Below are positions 1-7,784 of a DNA stretch of 10,966 nucleotides, piece by piece (position 1 is the first letter of the stretch; each line of letters begins with the position of its first letter). Source of the DNA: M3007 sp964630705 (GTDB lineage: Bacteria > Bacteroidota > Bacteroidia > Chitinophagales > Saprospiraceae); the NCBI GenBank assembly GCA_964630705.1, contig CAZVZH010000153.1, positions 1 to 10,966 on the forward strand, read 5' to 3'. The position numbers were made by a program, and so were the translations under genes. The notes under the pieces were generated by a model. That model saw only the letters and a program-made list of their open reading frames with translations. It searched no databases and was not told where the DNA came from.

Positions 1-8
1 ATTTTAAA

Positions 9-72
9 GAACGCAGCCGCGCTGCTGAAGGCGGCATTAACCGTTAAGAGGTGCTCGTACGTTGCTGCGTTC
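9..72. repeat. Inverted repeat with 9-bp arms
   Basis: GAACGCAGC at 9-17 is the exact reverse complement of GCTGCGTTC at 64-72. The left arm can alternatively fold locally: GCAGC (13-17) pairs with GCTGC (21-25) over a 3-base loop, so the two pairings exclude each other. No T-tract follows, so it does not look like a standard intrinsic terminator. It could be the end of a structured RNA whose start lies outside the window, or a chance match. Confidence 0.4.
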
Positions 73-123
73 AACCGCTTTTTGCTTGAATTCTCGGCTG
101 TAAATTTTTCTGCTTTTTTCCAT

Positions 124-154
124 CGTGTTAAGGTAGTTATTTGGCCTTAACGTG
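124..154. repeat. Inverted repeat GTTAAGG/CCTTAAC
   Basis: GTTAAGG (127-133) and CCTTAAC (145-151) are perfect 7-bp arms around an 11-base spacer. Outside them come two G-T wobbles and a C-G pair. The GTTAA core also occurs at 37-47 as TTAAC-C-GTTAA and again at 163-167. This could be an operator-like site or an RNA hairpin; the sequence gives no further clue. Confidence 0.35.
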
Positions 155-218
155 CTGTCCGGTTAAACGTAGCAGCTCCAGTAAGCGGTTTGCAGGCGCA
201 AGAAGACTCCTTTTTTTA

Positions 219-267
219 GACGGGATTTACAGGGTAAATAAGATTTTGATAATCTTGAAATCCTGTC
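219..267. repeat. Bacteroidota-type palindromic intergenic repeat, copy A
   Basis: The outer arms GACGGGATTT (219-228) and AAATCCTGTC (258-267) are complementary with one G-T wobble. The inner arms AAGATT (240-245) and AATCTT (251-256) are complementary around TTGAT. Intergenic repeats of the type 'acaggatt...aatcctgt' are common in Bacteroidota genomes; that comparison is from memory. The right half (248-283) is repeated at 2855-2891. Open frames running through such repeats are usually spurious. Confidence 0.6.
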
Positions 268-402
268 AAAATTTTCTTGGTCGACCACAACCTGATGTCC
301 GTTTTTTAAAATTTTGTTTGACCGTTTTCGGTTTCTAAACACGCTCTAAAGTCCAGCGGGGGAGCTGTATTCTGCTCTTCAGGATTTTTTTTGCCTATTT
401 TA

Positions 403-432
403 TTGCTTCAAATGCCATCTCGCGTATCTTTG
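403..432 (+). promoter_or_regulatory. Predicted promoter (TTG-N19-TATCTTTG)
   Basis: TTG at 403-405 and TATCTTTG at 425-432 are separated by 19 bp. This fits the Bacteroidota primary sigma factor consensus (TTTG or TTG at -33, TAnnTTTG at -7). The predicted start of transcription is near 438. No plausible coding frame follows before the terminator at 645-681, so the transcript would be untranslated unless it reads through into the GH1 gene at 773. Confidence 0.55.
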
Positions 433-437
433 CCTTG

Positions 438-681
438 TCGCTCAGCCGACTTTTCTTCCTAATCCGGTTTATTTTTTCCATCCCAGGCTCTCCCAACGCC
501 GCCATTCCCGATTTTAAAGTATGCCTTTTTTTAATCCGAACCACGACCCGTAATTGGCTACACCTGATGGTCAGGTAAATGTGTCCACCTAACGGGCACA
601 GTGTACGCCACAGACTATCCTTGTGCCATTATAATCTCATGGTTGCCCCTCCGGTTAGGCTCGCGGTGAGGGGCTTTTTTT
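438..681 (+). ncRNA. Candidate non-coding RNA or structured leader, about 240 nt
   Basis: The unit is bounded by a predicted promoter (403-432) and an intrinsic terminator (645-681) and has no credible reading frame. Inside are a 6-bp hairpin ACCTGA-TGG-TCAGGT (562-576), a stem GGCACA/TGTGCC (595-600 with 622-627) and the terminator stem. The terminator loop CCGGTTAGG (651-659) could pair with CCTAATCCGG (458-467; nine pairs, one bulge) or with CCTAACGGG (588-596; eight pairs, one bulge). A separate promoter-like motif for the GH1 gene lies downstream at 722. This favours an independent small RNA, though an attenuating leader of the GH1 gene is possible. It does not resemble tRNA, tmRNA, SRP RNA or RNase P RNA by eye. 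Confidence 0.4.
645..681 (+). terminator. Rho-independent terminator
   Basis: The stem is GCCCCTC (645-651) with GAGGGGC (668-674), seven perfect GC-rich pairs around a 16-base loop, followed directly by seven Ts (675-681). On the minus strand there is no T-tract, so it acts on plus-strand transcripts. No gene ends just upstream, so it must close a non-coding transcript or attenuate expression of the GH1 gene 92 bases further on. Confidence 0.8.
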
Positions 682-721
682 ATTGTGGAAAATGGATGGC
701 GGAATTGTGGCCCCTTGGACC

Positions 722-729
722 TACCTTCG
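722..729 (+). promoter_or_regulatory. Predicted -7 element (TACCTTCG) of the GH1 gene
   Basis: TACCTTCGCC begins at 722 and matches the TAYCTTYGCC form seen at three other sites in this window. One base differs from strict TAnnTTTG. The nearest upstream TTG (705-707) is only 14 bp away, so the -33 element is poor. It would give a leader of roughly 35-40 nt before the ATG at 773. Confidence 0.4.
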
Positions 730-772
730 CCAGACAACTCTTCCTTACCACCATTTCGCTGCAGGCCAGTTT

Positions 773-1956
773 ATGTTCCGCGCTTTTCCCGAACATTTTT
801 TTTGGGGTACTTCCACCGCAGCCGCCCAGGTTGAAACCGCCGGCGACCATCCCTGGAAAGGTTTACAAGCAAAAGATGGCTACCGTTTCGAACGCACGAC
901 CGACCACGAATTGCGGCGGCAGGAAGATGCCGGCTACATTGCACGCTTCGGCTCCGTTTACCGTTGCGGCGTCGACTGGTCGCGCTTGCAACGGCAACCA
1001 AAGGCCAAATTCGATCCGGCTGTAGTCGATGAATATTGCNNNNNNNNNNTGAGCACCTGAAAACGAAGGGCATATCCCTCATGCTGGTGTTGCACCATTT
1101 TTCGCACCCGAACTGGTTTGAGGCAAACGGAGGCTGGACAAAGGAGGAAAACATCGAAACCTTCGTCCATTACGCTCAACAGTGCATCAAGTATTTCGGC
1201 CCTTATGCCAGCTCCTGGAACACGTTCAATGAGCCCAATGTGTACGCCTACAACGCTTTTTTCTCCGGTGATTTTCCGCCGCACAAAAAAGGCCGCTACT
1301 TCCTCGCCAACCGGGTGCTCGACCACATGGGCCAGGCACACAACATCGTCCGGGTGCTCATCCGGGAGAAATTCAAGGGCGCCCCGGTCGGCATTTCCCT
1401 GAACACCGCTTTTTTTGAAGCGGCCAATTGGCTGGGTAAGATACCGGCCGCCTTTTCCCGCTGGTGGTTTCTCGACAGGGCGGCCAGGCCCTTTCAAAAA
1501 TGCGATTTCTGGGGCCTGAGCTATTACGCCTACCTGCGTTTCGACCCATTTCCCATCGACAATATCAACCGGCCCGGTGCCGTGGAAAAATCCGGTTTGC
1601 CCCACGACAAAATGTGGTTGTACCGCCCCGAAGGTTTGGGATGGGTGCTGCGCCGCTTCTGGAAAAAATATCAAAAGCCCATCGTCATAACCGAAAACGG
1701 CATTTGCACCGACGATAGCCAACAACGTATCCAGGCGATCCGCGACTACCTGCACGTTTGTCACCAGGCTATTCAGGATGGCATTGACCTGCGCGGTTAC
1801 ATCCATTGGAGCGCCTGGGATAATTTTGAATGGCACCTGGGCCCAACATACCGATTCGGCCTGGTCCGGGTTGATCTGCAAACCATGGAGCGCAGTATGA
1901 CGGAAGCCGGGCTTTTTTACGAAAAAATTGTCCAAAAAAATGGTCTGGATGTCTGA
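773..1956 (+). CDS. Glycoside hydrolase family 1 (beta-glucosidase type), interrupted by an N gap
   Basis: This is a retaining glycosidase of family GH1, most likely acting on beta-glucosides or beta-galactosides; the exact sugar cannot be read. The N-terminus FPEHFFWGTSTAAAQVE (residues 5-21) is the family signature with the subsite glutamine. VDWSRLQ follows, then LHHFSHPNWF, the acid/base motif TFNEP (Glu about 153), the nucleophile motif ITENG (Glu about 307) and the closing WSAWDNFEW...RFGL. Ten Ns at 1040-1049 split the gene: the frame before the gap (773 + 3n) differs from the frame after it. If three residues are missing, as family spacing suggests, the protein has about 393 residues, slightly short for GH1 (usually 420-480). 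There is no signal peptide, so it should be cytoplasmic. The stop overlaps the next gene by 8 bp, suggesting translational coupling. Confidence 0.93.
1040..1049. other. Assembly gap of ten Ns inside the GH1 gene
   Basis: Ten unknown bases stand between the codons for ...VDEYC and EHLKTKG. The reading frames on the two sides disagree by one, so the true length must be 3n+2 bases. GH1 proteins usually have six residues between this Tyr and the Leu of the next helix. C, E and H are visible, so three residues are missing, which implies 8 unknown bases rather than 10. The run of Ns is probably a scaffolding placeholder, and the gene is probably intact. Confidence 0.85.
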
Positions 1957-2809
1957 TCGATTTGCCGCTCTCAGCAGTTTTTTGAAAAACTACCCGGCTG
2001 CCCGCATTGGAATGCTCCTGCTGCTCATAGCCGCTCCCGCAGGTAGTTTTTCCCAAGTGTTTATGCGTCCTTTCGATCCCTCCAATGTTCAGGCGCTGGG
2101 GAGCGCTGCCGTTGCCTATCCGGGTAACGCGGCCGGACTCGCCAACGATGCCGCGCCGGGCTTAGGCGATAAAATGGCCGTATTCCTGGGCACAACCCTG
2201 CCTTACGGGATCAGCGGCTGGCACACCGCTCAATTGCAGGCGCTGGCCGGCTTGGGTCCGAACGACGGCTTGGGCCTGGAAATAAACTACTCCGCCATCG
2301 AAACCTACACCGAACAACAATACCGGCTGGTCTACGGCCGTCGTTTGGGCGCCCGCATCCTGCTGGGCGGCAGCATTCAGGCGCTGCGCGTTTCGGCACA
2401 GGAATATGGGGGCAGTACAGCGCTGACGTTCGGGTTGAGTATGCTGGCAGAACCCCTGCCCGGGGTCTGGTTGGGCGCCCGCATGCAAAATCCCTTGCAA
2501 CTGGAAATGTCTGGAATCCCCATTCCATCCGTGCTACGCGTAGGCGCCGCCTGGAAAGCGGCATCAACGCTGATTCTGTTGTCTGAACTGGAAAAAGACC
2601 TCGACCGGCCTGCCCAGGTGAAAGCCGGCGTGGAATACCGGCCGGTGGCAGCGCTGGCGCTTCGGCTGGGCTTGCGCACCGAACCGGCCCGGCTGGGATT
2701 CGGCGCAGGCTTTCAGTTGAAAAACGGCATCGAACTGAATTCCGGCGCAGAGTGGCACCCTGTTTTGGGCTTCAGCCCTTCTGCATTACTGGTTTGGCGG
2801 CGGAAATGA
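1949..2809 (+). CDS. Putative outer-membrane beta-barrel protein with signal peptide, family not identified
   Basis: From the ATG at 1949 the protein has 286 residues. Residues 20-31 (IGMLLLLIAAPA) form a hydrophobic core after an Arg/Lys-bearing n-region, and cleavage may fall near GSFSQ (32-36), so export is likely. The rest is rich in alternating polar and hydrophobic strands with Gly (GARILLGGSIQALRVS, LALRLGLRTEPARLGFGAGF) and ends ...PSALLVWRRK, like an outer-membrane barrel. The style recalls PorV/PorQ-like proteins of Bacteroidota, but that is an impression, not an identification. Alternative starts are ATG 1940, just after an A-tract, and TTG 1928. It overlaps the GH1 gene by 8 bp (ATGTCTGA), so the two are probably one operon. 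Confidence 0.75.
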   Translation: MSDRFAALSSFLKNYPAARIGMLLLLIAAPAGSFSQVFMRPFDPSNVQALGSAAVAYPGNAAGLANDAAPGLGDKMAVFLGTTLPYGISGWHTAQLQALAGLGPNDGLGLEINYSAIETYTEQQYRLVYGRRLGARILLGGSIQALRVSAQEYGGSTALTFGLSMLAEPLPGVWLGARMQNPLQLEMSGIPIPSVLRVGAAWKAASTLILLSELEKDLDRPAQVKAGVEYRPVAALALRLGLRTEPARLGFGAGFQLKNGIELNSGAEWHPVLGFSPSALLVWRRK

Positions 2810-2818
2810 ACAACTGGA

Positions 2819-2843
2819 GCGCTGCTGTTTACAGCTCGAGCGC
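2819..2843 (+). other. Hairpin after the barrel gene, no T-tract
   Basis: GCGCT-GCTG (2819-2827) pairs with CAGC-TCG-AGCGC (2832-2843) over a TTTA loop, with TCG bulged out. It starts 9 bases after the barrel stop codon. It lacks the run of Ts expected of an intrinsic terminator, so it may instead stabilise the 3' end of the GH1-barrel mRNA. Confidence 0.35.
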
Positions 2844-2854
2844 GACTAAGTCCG

Positions 2855-2891
2855 GATAATCTTGAAAATCCTGTCATAATTCTCTTGCTCG
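2855..2891. repeat. Half-copy of the intergenic repeat, copy B
   Basis: GATAATCTTGAAAATCCTGTC (2855-2875) matches 248-267 apart from one extra A. The similarity continues for about 16 more bases (ATAATTCTCTTGCTCG against AAAATTTTCTTGGTCG, 13 of 16 identical). The left palindrome arm is missing here. The shared tail contains the TTG used as the -33 element of the next promoter. Confidence 0.6.
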
Positions 2892-2912
2892 GCGAGGCTT
2901 GCCCTACCTTTG
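2885..2912 (+). promoter_or_regulatory. Predicted promoter of the hydroxyacyl-CoA dehydrogenase gene (TTG-N17-TACCTTTG)
   Basis: TTG (2885-2887) and TACCTTTG (2905-2912) are 17 bp apart and match the Bacteroidota consensus exactly at -7. Transcription would start near 2918, giving a ~30-nt A/T-rich leader before the ATG at 2949, with no Shine-Dalgarno sequence. The -33 part lies in the tail of repeat copy B. Confidence 0.65.
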
Positions 2913-2948
2913 CCTGCCAAGTTTTACACGACCAATAATTTTAAAACC

Positions 2949-3839
2949 ATGCAAAATATCACTGTCATCGGCGGCGGCACCATGGGCAACGGCATCGCCC
3001 ACGTGTTTGCTCAAAACGGCTTCAACGTCACCCTGGTAGATGTCGTTTCGGCTGCTTTGGACAAAGCGCTGGCCACCATTTCAAAAAACCTGGACCGCCA
3101 GATCAGCAAGGGCGCCCTTTCCGAAGCAGATAAAACCGCTACGCTCAAACGCATTCACCCAATGACCGATTTGAAAGAAGGCGTATCCAGCGCTGACCTG
3201 ATCGTGGAAGCCGCCACTGAAAACAGCGACCTGAAACTGAAAATTTTTGCCGACATCGATCGGTTCGCCCCACCGGGGGCCATCCTGGCTACCAATACCA
3301 GCAGCATCAGTATCACCCGCATTGCCGCGGCCACCCAGCGCCCCGGCAATGTGATCGGTATGCACTTCATGAACCCCGTGCCGGTGATGAAATTGGTGGA
3401 GGTGATCCGCGGCTACGCCACCACCAACGCGGTTACCACTACTATCATGGACCTCTCGCGCCAACTCGGCAAGGTCCCGGTGGAAGTGAATGACTACCCC
3501 GGGTTCGTCGCCAACCGCATCCTGATGCCCATGATCAACGAAGCCATTTACAGCCTGTATGAAGGCGTCAGCGGGGTGGAAGAGATCGATACAGTGATGA
3601 AACTCGGCATGGCGCATCCAATGGGACCGCTGCAACTGGCCGATTTTATCGGTCTCGACGTTTGCCTGGCTATCCTCCGGGTGTTGCAAGACGGATTCGG
3701 CAATCCCAAGTACGCGCCTTGCCCGCTTCTGGTAAACATGGTAACGGCCGGAAAACTGGGCGCCAAAAGCGGTGAGGGCTTCTACGCATACACGCCCGGC
3801 AGCAAGGAACTGGTGGTGGCCCCGGCTTTTAGTTCGTAA
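2949..3839 (+). CDS. 3-hydroxybutyryl-CoA / 3-hydroxyacyl-CoA dehydrogenase
   Basis: This NAD-dependent enzyme interconverts 3-hydroxyacyl-CoA and 3-oxoacyl-CoA in fatty-acid or butyrate-type metabolism. It has 296 residues, the usual length for the stand-alone (Hbd/PaaH) form. The Rossmann motif is at the start (VIGGGTMGNGIAHVFA, residues 5-20). The catalytic set is complete: Ser118 in TNTSS, His139 in GMHFMNPVP, Glu151 in KLVEVI and Asn189 in GFVANRIL. The C-terminal domain has AHPMGPLQLADFIGLD. The ATG at 2949 is chosen because the Rossmann strand follows at once; an upstream in-frame extension to 2910 would run into the promoter. It is a single gene with its own promoter. Its last 11 bases overlap the convergent gene on the other strand. 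The chain-length preference cannot be read. Confidence 0.95.
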   Translation: MQNITVIGGGTMGNGIAHVFAQNGFNVTLVDVVSAALDKALATISKNLDRQISKGALSEADKTATLKRIHPMTDLKEGVSSADLIVEAATENSDLKLKIFADIDRFAPPGAILATNTSSISITRIAAATQRPGNVIGMHFMNPVPVMKLVEVIRGYATTNAVTTTIMDLSRQLGKVPVEVNDYPGFVANRILMPMINEAIYSLYEGVSGVEEIDTVMKLGMAHPMGPLQLADFIGLDVCLAILRVLQDGFGNPKYAPCPLLVNMVTAGKLGAKSGEGFYAYTPGSKELVVAPAFSS

Positions 3840-4407
3840 AAAACGCGAATCCGATGCCGAACGACCACCAAAACTTGCCGTGGTAATTCCATTGGTCGCC
3901 CACTTCGCTGGCGTAATCTTTCCCGAACATCAGCCCCAGGCTGTACTGCTCCAGTTGTAAAATCAGACCGGTGCTCCAGGTCAGTCCGGGTACTACCTCT
4001 GCCTCTTGCAAGGGCTGATCGAACGTCGTGTTGCTGCTGTTGAGGTTGATGAAGGTGAGTCCGGCCGCCAACGGAATAATCAGCCGGTGCTGTTTTTTCT
4101 TCGATAAATTCTTGGTCAGGCCGATATAGGCCCCGATCGTCACATCGGTGGTGAGCCGGAACGAGCTGGTTTCGGCCTTTGGGCGGATTTTAAACGGCAG
4201 CGTGAGCTGGCCGCCGCTGAGTTGTACCCGGCTGAGCAGCCCGTGTTGGTAGGGGAAAAGGTACGATTCGCTGTCAGCCGCTGCATCGGGTGTTTCCGGC
4301 TCCACTACCTTGGCTGCAGGCAGGCTGTCGGCGTGTTGGCAAGCGCCCGGGTGGGAATTGCCGAGGATGGCTCCAAATACGACTGGAATAATGTTTGGAA
4401 AATTCAT
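3829..4407 (-). CDS. Hypothetical exported protein, possibly a small beta-barrel
   Basis: The 192-residue protein was not recognised. Its first ~23 residues (MNFPNIIPVVFGAILGNSHP, then GAC) are hydrophobic and could be a weak signal peptide, but no Lys or Arg precedes the core. Cys23 sits in HPGAC, a poor lipobox. Residues 30-50 are low-complexity and acidic, like a linker. From about 55 on there are alternating strand-like stretches (VQLSGGQLTLPFKI, VTIGAYIGL, GLTWSTGLILQL, YSLGLMF) ending in WWSFGIGFAFFTN. An aromatic-rich last strand of this kind is typical of outer-membrane barrels. It is transcribed away from holA and converges on the dehydrogenase gene with an 11-bp overlap of coding ends. 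Confidence 0.7.
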   Translation of the reverse strand: MNFPNIIPVVFGAILGNSHPGACQHADSLPAAKVVEPETPDAAADSESYLFPYQHGLLSRVQLSGGQLTLPFKIRPKAETSSFRLTTDVTIGAYIGLTKNLSKKKQHRLIIPLAAGLTFINLNSSNTTFDQPLQEAEVVPGLTWSTGLILQLEQYSLGLMFGKDYASEVGDQWNYHGKFWWSFGIGFAFFTN

Positions 4408-4552
4408 AGAGCAGCATGGATTATGTATGGTCTAACGGCAGATTAACAAAGTGTAGTGGAGTAAAAATCGGGTTTGTTTGAAAGAATGTTTTAACGCAGT
4501 GTTTTGGCGTGTGAACGCGGTTAAAAATCTGAATGAAACCCACCCGAAACCC

Positions 4553-4560
4553 TATCTTCG
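4553..4560 (+). promoter_or_regulatory. Predicted -7 element (TATCTTCG) of holA
   Basis: TATCTTCGCC begins at 4553, only 15 bases before the holA ATG. Transcription would start within a base or two of the ATG, so the mRNA may be leaderless or nearly so. No TTG is found 17-23 bp upstream, which weakens the call. The rest of the divergent spacer (4408-4567) shows only a near match on the minus strand (TACACTTTG, 4447-4455) that might serve the opposite gene. Confidence 0.4.
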
Positions 4561-4567
4561 CCGGGTC

Positions 4568-5578
4568 ATGACCAGCGAGGATATCATTCGGGAAATCAAA
4601 GCCGGCAAGTTCAAACCGGTGTATTTTCTGCACGGCGAAGAGCCTTTTTTCATCGATCAGGTGGAGGCTGCCATTGAGGCGCATGCCCTGCAGGAATCGG
4701 AAAAAAGTTTCAACCAGACTATTTTGTACGGAAAGGAAGTCGACCACCTCAGCCTGCTCGACTACCTGCGCCGCTACCCGATGATGAGCGAGCGCCAGGT
4801 GGTGATTTTGCGCGAAGCGCAGGAAATGAAATCCTTGGGCGAATTGGCGGCATACGTGGAAAACCCTATGCCCAGCACCGTTTTTGTCGTTGGCCACAAA
4901 CACAAAAAATACGACATGCGCAGTCGGCTGGGCAAGGCCGTGAAAGAACACGCCGTGGTGCTGGAAAGCAAAAAGCTGTACGACAACCAGGTGCCCGACT
5001 GGATCGCCGCTTTTTGCAAAGCGCGCCAGCTGAGCATAGAAATGCCCGCCGCCGTGCTCATTGCCGAGTACCTGGGCACCGACCTGGCCCGGATCACCAA
5101 CGAACTGGATAAACTCGCGCTCAACCTGCCCGCCGACAGCACCATCACCCCCCAGCACGTCGAAACCTACGTCGGTATCAGCAAAGACTACAACGTGTAC
5201 GAATTGCAGCGCGCTTTCGCCACCCGCGACCTGCCGAAAATTGCCCGGATCCAACAGTACTTCAGCGCCAACATTCGAAAAAACCCGCTGATCGTCACTA
5301 TCTCCAGCCTGTTCAGCTACTTTTCAAAAGTGTATCTCCTGCATTTTTTACAAGGAAAAAGCGACGGCGAAATGGTGAAAGCCCTCGACTTGCGCTCCGA
5401 CTGGTTTTTAAAAGAATACAAACTGGCTGCGCGGCACTACCAGCTGGCGCAAACAGAAAAAATTCTGGCGCTGCTCCGCGAATACGACCTGCGCTCCAAG
5501 GGCGTGGACACCAACACCACCAATACCGGCGATGAGGCGCTGATGAAAGAGTTGTTTTGGAAGGTATTGCACGCCTGA
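4568..5578 (+). CDS. holA: DNA polymerase III subunit delta
   Basis: Delta is the clamp-loader subunit that opens the beta sliding clamp; it works with delta' and gamma/tau at the replication fork. The protein has 336 residues, the normal length for the family. The N-terminal AAA+-like domain starts with KPVYFLHGEEPFFID (residues 16-30), which has the degenerate P-loop typical of delta (it does not hydrolyse ATP). A lid segment with YLGTDLARITNELDKLAL follows, then a helical collar domain (roughly residues 215-336) ending in KELFWKVLHA. The ATG at 4568 fits the family start. An in-frame TTG extension to 4478 would span the promoter-like motif and is rejected. It stands alone on its strand, and its stop lies 2 bp from the end of the convergent mrp gene. 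Confidence 0.93.
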   Translation: MTSEDIIREIKAGKFKPVYFLHGEEPFFIDQVEAAIEAHALQESEKSFNQTILYGKEVDHLSLLDYLRRYPMMSERQVVILREAQEMKSLGELAAYVENPMPSTVFVVGHKHKKYDMRSRLGKAVKEHAVVLESKKLYDNQVPDWIAAFCKARQLSIEMPAAVLIAEYLGTDLARITNELDKLALNLPADSTITPQHVETYVGISKDYNVYELQRAFATRDLPKIARIQQYFSANIRKNPLIVTISSLFSYFSKVYLLHFLQGKSDGEMVKALDLRSDWFLKEYKLAARHYQLAQTEKILALLREYDLRSKGVDTNTTNTGDEALMKELFWKVLHA

Positions 5579-5580
5579 TT

Positions 5581-6672
5581 CTACTCCATCATTTTCACAA
5601 CCCGCGTCGGTTCCATCATTTCGTTGCGCAGGGCCACCTGGCGCAAGGTATTTTGCGCTACGGTGAGAAAAGCTTCGGCGGTCGGGCTGTTCAAATCCTG
5701 TTCTACAACAGGTTTGCCGCTGTCGCCGCCCTCGCGGATGCCTTGCACCAGGGGCACCTGGCCGAGCAAGACCGATTGGCTGGCCAGCGCCAGTTTTTTG
5801 CCGCCGCCTTCTCCGAAAATGTAGTACTTGTTGTTGGGCAGTTCCGCCGGCGTGAACCAAGCCATGTTTTCCACTACGCCCAGAATGGGCACATTGATTT
5901 GCGGCAGTAAAAACATGTTCATGGCTTTCAGCGCGTCGGCCAGGGCGACCGTTTGCGGGGTCGTTACCAACACGACGCCGGTCACTGGCACGGTTTGCAC
6001 GAGGGTGAGCTGCACGTCGCCGGTGCCGGGCGGCAGGTCGACAATTAAAAAATCCAGCTCATCCCAAAGCACGTCGTTGAAAAACTGTTTGATGATGGCG
6101 GCCAGCCTAGGGCCGCGCAGCACCACAGCCTGTTCGGCGTCAATGATGTTGCCGATGCTGATGGTAGGCATGCCGTAGGCGAGCAGCGGCACCATTTTCA
6201 TCTGCCCGCCGATGTCCTGCACCTTGGGGCGCTGGCCCACCAGGCCCAACATGGTCGGGATGCTGGGGCCGTACACATCGGCATCCATCAAGCCTACCCG
6301 GGCGCCGAGTTTTTTCAAGCCTAAGGCCAGGTTGACGGCTACCGTGCTTTTACCTACCCCGCCTTTCCCGGAAGCGACGGCGATGATATTTTTTATTTGC
6401 GGCACGGCATTGTTCGACGGCTGCGTTCCGGGTGCTTGGGCTACGAAATGCACATTTACCCGCGCTTGAGGAAACTTTTCGGCGATGGCGCCGATGCAGG
6501 CAAAGTTCAGATCGGCCTTGCCTTGCATTTGCAGCGAGGGGATGGAAATGCTGAGGTTTACCGTGTCGCCGTCGATCTCCAGGTTTTGGATCAGGCCGGC
6601 CGCCACCAGGTCGCGGCCCGATTGTGGGTCGCGGACGGTGGACAGCAGCTGCAAAAGGTCTTCTTTTTTCAT
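5581..6672 (-). CDS. mrp: Mrp/ApbC family P-loop ATPase, iron-sulfur carrier type
   Basis: Mrp proteins bind and pass on Fe-S clusters in the cytoplasm. This one has 363 residues. The N-terminal MIP18-like (DUF59) domain covers about 1-80. The deviant Walker A motif GKGGVGKST is at 102-110, LMDADVYGPSIP follows at 128-139, and the switch/Walker B region DLPPGTGD is at 212-219. The CxxC that binds the cluster in most Mrp proteins, just after GVVENM (265-270), is absent: the sequence reads AWFTPAELPNNKYYIFGEGG. From memory this is the usual Bacteroidota form, so it need not mean loss of function. It lies 26 bp downstream of the CoA-transferase gene on the same strand and is probably co-transcribed. 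Confidence 0.93.
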   Translation of the reverse strand: MKKEDLLQLLSTVRDPQSGRDLVAAGLIQNLEIDGDTVNLSISIPSLQMQGKADLNFACIGAIAEKFPQARVNVHFVAQAPGTQPSNNAVPQIKNIIAVASGKGGVGKSTVAVNLALGLKKLGARVGLMDADVYGPSIPTMLGLVGQRPKVQDIGGQMKMVPLLAYGMPTISIGNIIDAEQAVVLRGPRLAAIIKQFFNDVLWDELDFLIVDLPPGTGDVQLTLVQTVPVTGVVLVTTPQTVALADALKAMNMFLLPQINVPILGVVENMAWFTPAELPNNKYYIFGEGGGKKLALASQSVLLGQVPLVQGIREGGDSGKPVVEQDLNSPTAEAFLTVAQNTLRQVALRNEMMEPTRVVKMME

Positions 6673-6698
6673 GTTGCAAGGTCTGGTTTCGTCGGTTT

Positions 6699-7784
6699 TC
6701 AGGGTTCCAGCCGGAAAGCGTTGGTGCGCAAGCGGCGGCTGGTGGTGCCATCGGGCAAAGGTTCTTCGAGGATCATGGCCTGAGCGGCTGGCAGCTCGAA
6801 CACGGCCGGCATAGTCCGGATTCGGGCGGCTGGCACCGCCTGTGCGCGGAGCAGCGCGATCCAGGCGTCCAGATTTTTTTCAATAAACACGGCTTGCAAG
6901 GCTTCGTTCAGCCGCTCGCGGTTTTTTACCCGCAGGCTGTTGCTGGCGAAGTCGGGCTGGTCGGACAAGTCGTCGAGCGCCAGGCAGCGGCAAAGGTGCT
7001 GAAATTGCCGCTCTGTACCAACCGCCAAAAGCAAAGCCTGTCCGTCGGCGCAGCGGTAACAATCGCCATAGGGCGCAATATTGGGGTGTCGCAGGCCCAT
7101 CGGTTGCGGTACTTGCCCGGTCATCAGGTAGTTCGAGGCCTGGTTGGCCAGAGAGGCCAGCGCGCTTTCAAGCAGCGAAACCGAAACGAATCCCCCCTGA
7201 CCGGTTTGCTGTCGGCGCAGCAAGGCCAGTAAAATGCCTTCCTTCAATTGGTGTGCAGCCAGCAGATCGATCAGCGCCACCGGCATTTTTACCGGTGGGC
7301 AGCCCGGCTCGCCGTTCAGGTATAAAAACCCTGCTTCAGCCTGCAGCACCACGTCGAACGCCGGGCTTTCATCCTCCGGGTCGGCAAAAGCGGTGAGTTG
7401 GGCGTAAATCAGCCCGGGATTTTGGCGGCGCAGGGCTTCAGCATCGATGCCCAGGCGGCGGGCCGAGCTGGGCTTGAGGTTGGACAGCACGACGTCGGCT
7501 TGGAGCGCCAGCCGGATGGCGGTTTGCTGGTCGTCGGAAGCGTTGAGGTCGAGAAACAGGTGTTGTTTGCCCCAGTTGACGCTGCAGAAATAGGCCGAAT
7601 GTTGGGCCTGCGGATGTTCGCCGGGCAGCTTCCAGTTGCGGGTGACGTCGCCGCCGGTAGTTTTGTTTTCGATTTTGATAACTTCGGCCCCGAGTTCGGC
7701 AAAAAACATCCCGACCGCCGGCCCGGCCAGCACGGAAGCGAATTCCACCACCTTTAAACCTTTAAAAAAGGACTCCTGCGACAT
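6699..7784 (-). CDS. CoA-transferase family III (CaiB/BaiF) protein
   Basis: Family III enzymes move CoA between carboxylic acids; the family also includes alpha-methylacyl-CoA racemase, so the substrate is open. The protein has 361 residues, a little short for the family (380-430). The N-terminus FKGLKVVEFASVLAGPAVGMFFAELGAEVIKIE (residues 8-39) is split here only for description: the key parts are the AGP turn and the AEVIKIE strand. The presumed catalytic Asp is Asp144 in PAFDVVLQAEAGF. A C-terminal segment AVPAARIRTMPAVF fits the family. The ATG is at 7782-7784 on the complementary strand and overlaps the start codon of nnr. mrp follows 26 bp downstream, but no functional link between the two is evident. 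Confidence 0.9.
   Translation of the reverse strand: MSQESFFKGLKVVEFASVLAGPAVGMFFAELGAEVIKIENKTTGGDVTRNWKLPGEHPQAQHSAYFCSVNWGKQHLFLDLNASDDQQTAIRLALQADVVLSNLKPSSARRLGIDAEALRRQNPGLIYAQLTAFADPEDESPAFDVVLQAEAGFLYLNGEPGCPPVKMPVALIDLLAAHQLKEGILLALLRRQQTGQGGFVSVSLLESALASLANQASNYLMTGQVPQPMGLRHPNIAPYGDCYRCADGQALLLAVGTERQFQHLCRCLALDDLSDQPDFASNSLRVKNRERLNEALQAVFIEKNLDAWIALLRAQAVPAARIRTMPAVFELPAAQAMILEEPLPDGTTSRRLRTNAFRLEP
7636..7665 (+). promoter_or_regulatory. Possible nnr promoter inside the CoA-transferase gene (TTG-N19-TAGTTTTG)
   Basis: TTG (7636-7638) and TAGTTTTG (7658-7665) have consensus spacing and composition and lie about 118 bp before the nnr start. The two divergent genes leave no spacer, so any nnr promoter must lie within the other coding sequence. 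The same TAGTTTTG octamer occurs inside rlmH near 10828, where it simply reflects Lys-Thr codons on the other strand. A chance match is therefore quite possible. Confidence 0.3.

Larger units (their letters stand above)
1..402. other. Non-coding region, AT-rich, no credible gene
   Basis: No convincing protein-coding frame is present on either strand. The one open frame, about 141-338 on the plus strand, starts with TTG and translates through a palindromic repeat, so it is not believed. No tRNA T-arm or rRNA-like stretch was recognised. The region holds two inverted repeats (9-72 and 124-154), a palindromic Bacteroidota-type repeat (219-267) and five copies of GTTAA/TTAAC within 37-167. What the first ~200 bases do is unknown. 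Confidence 0.6.
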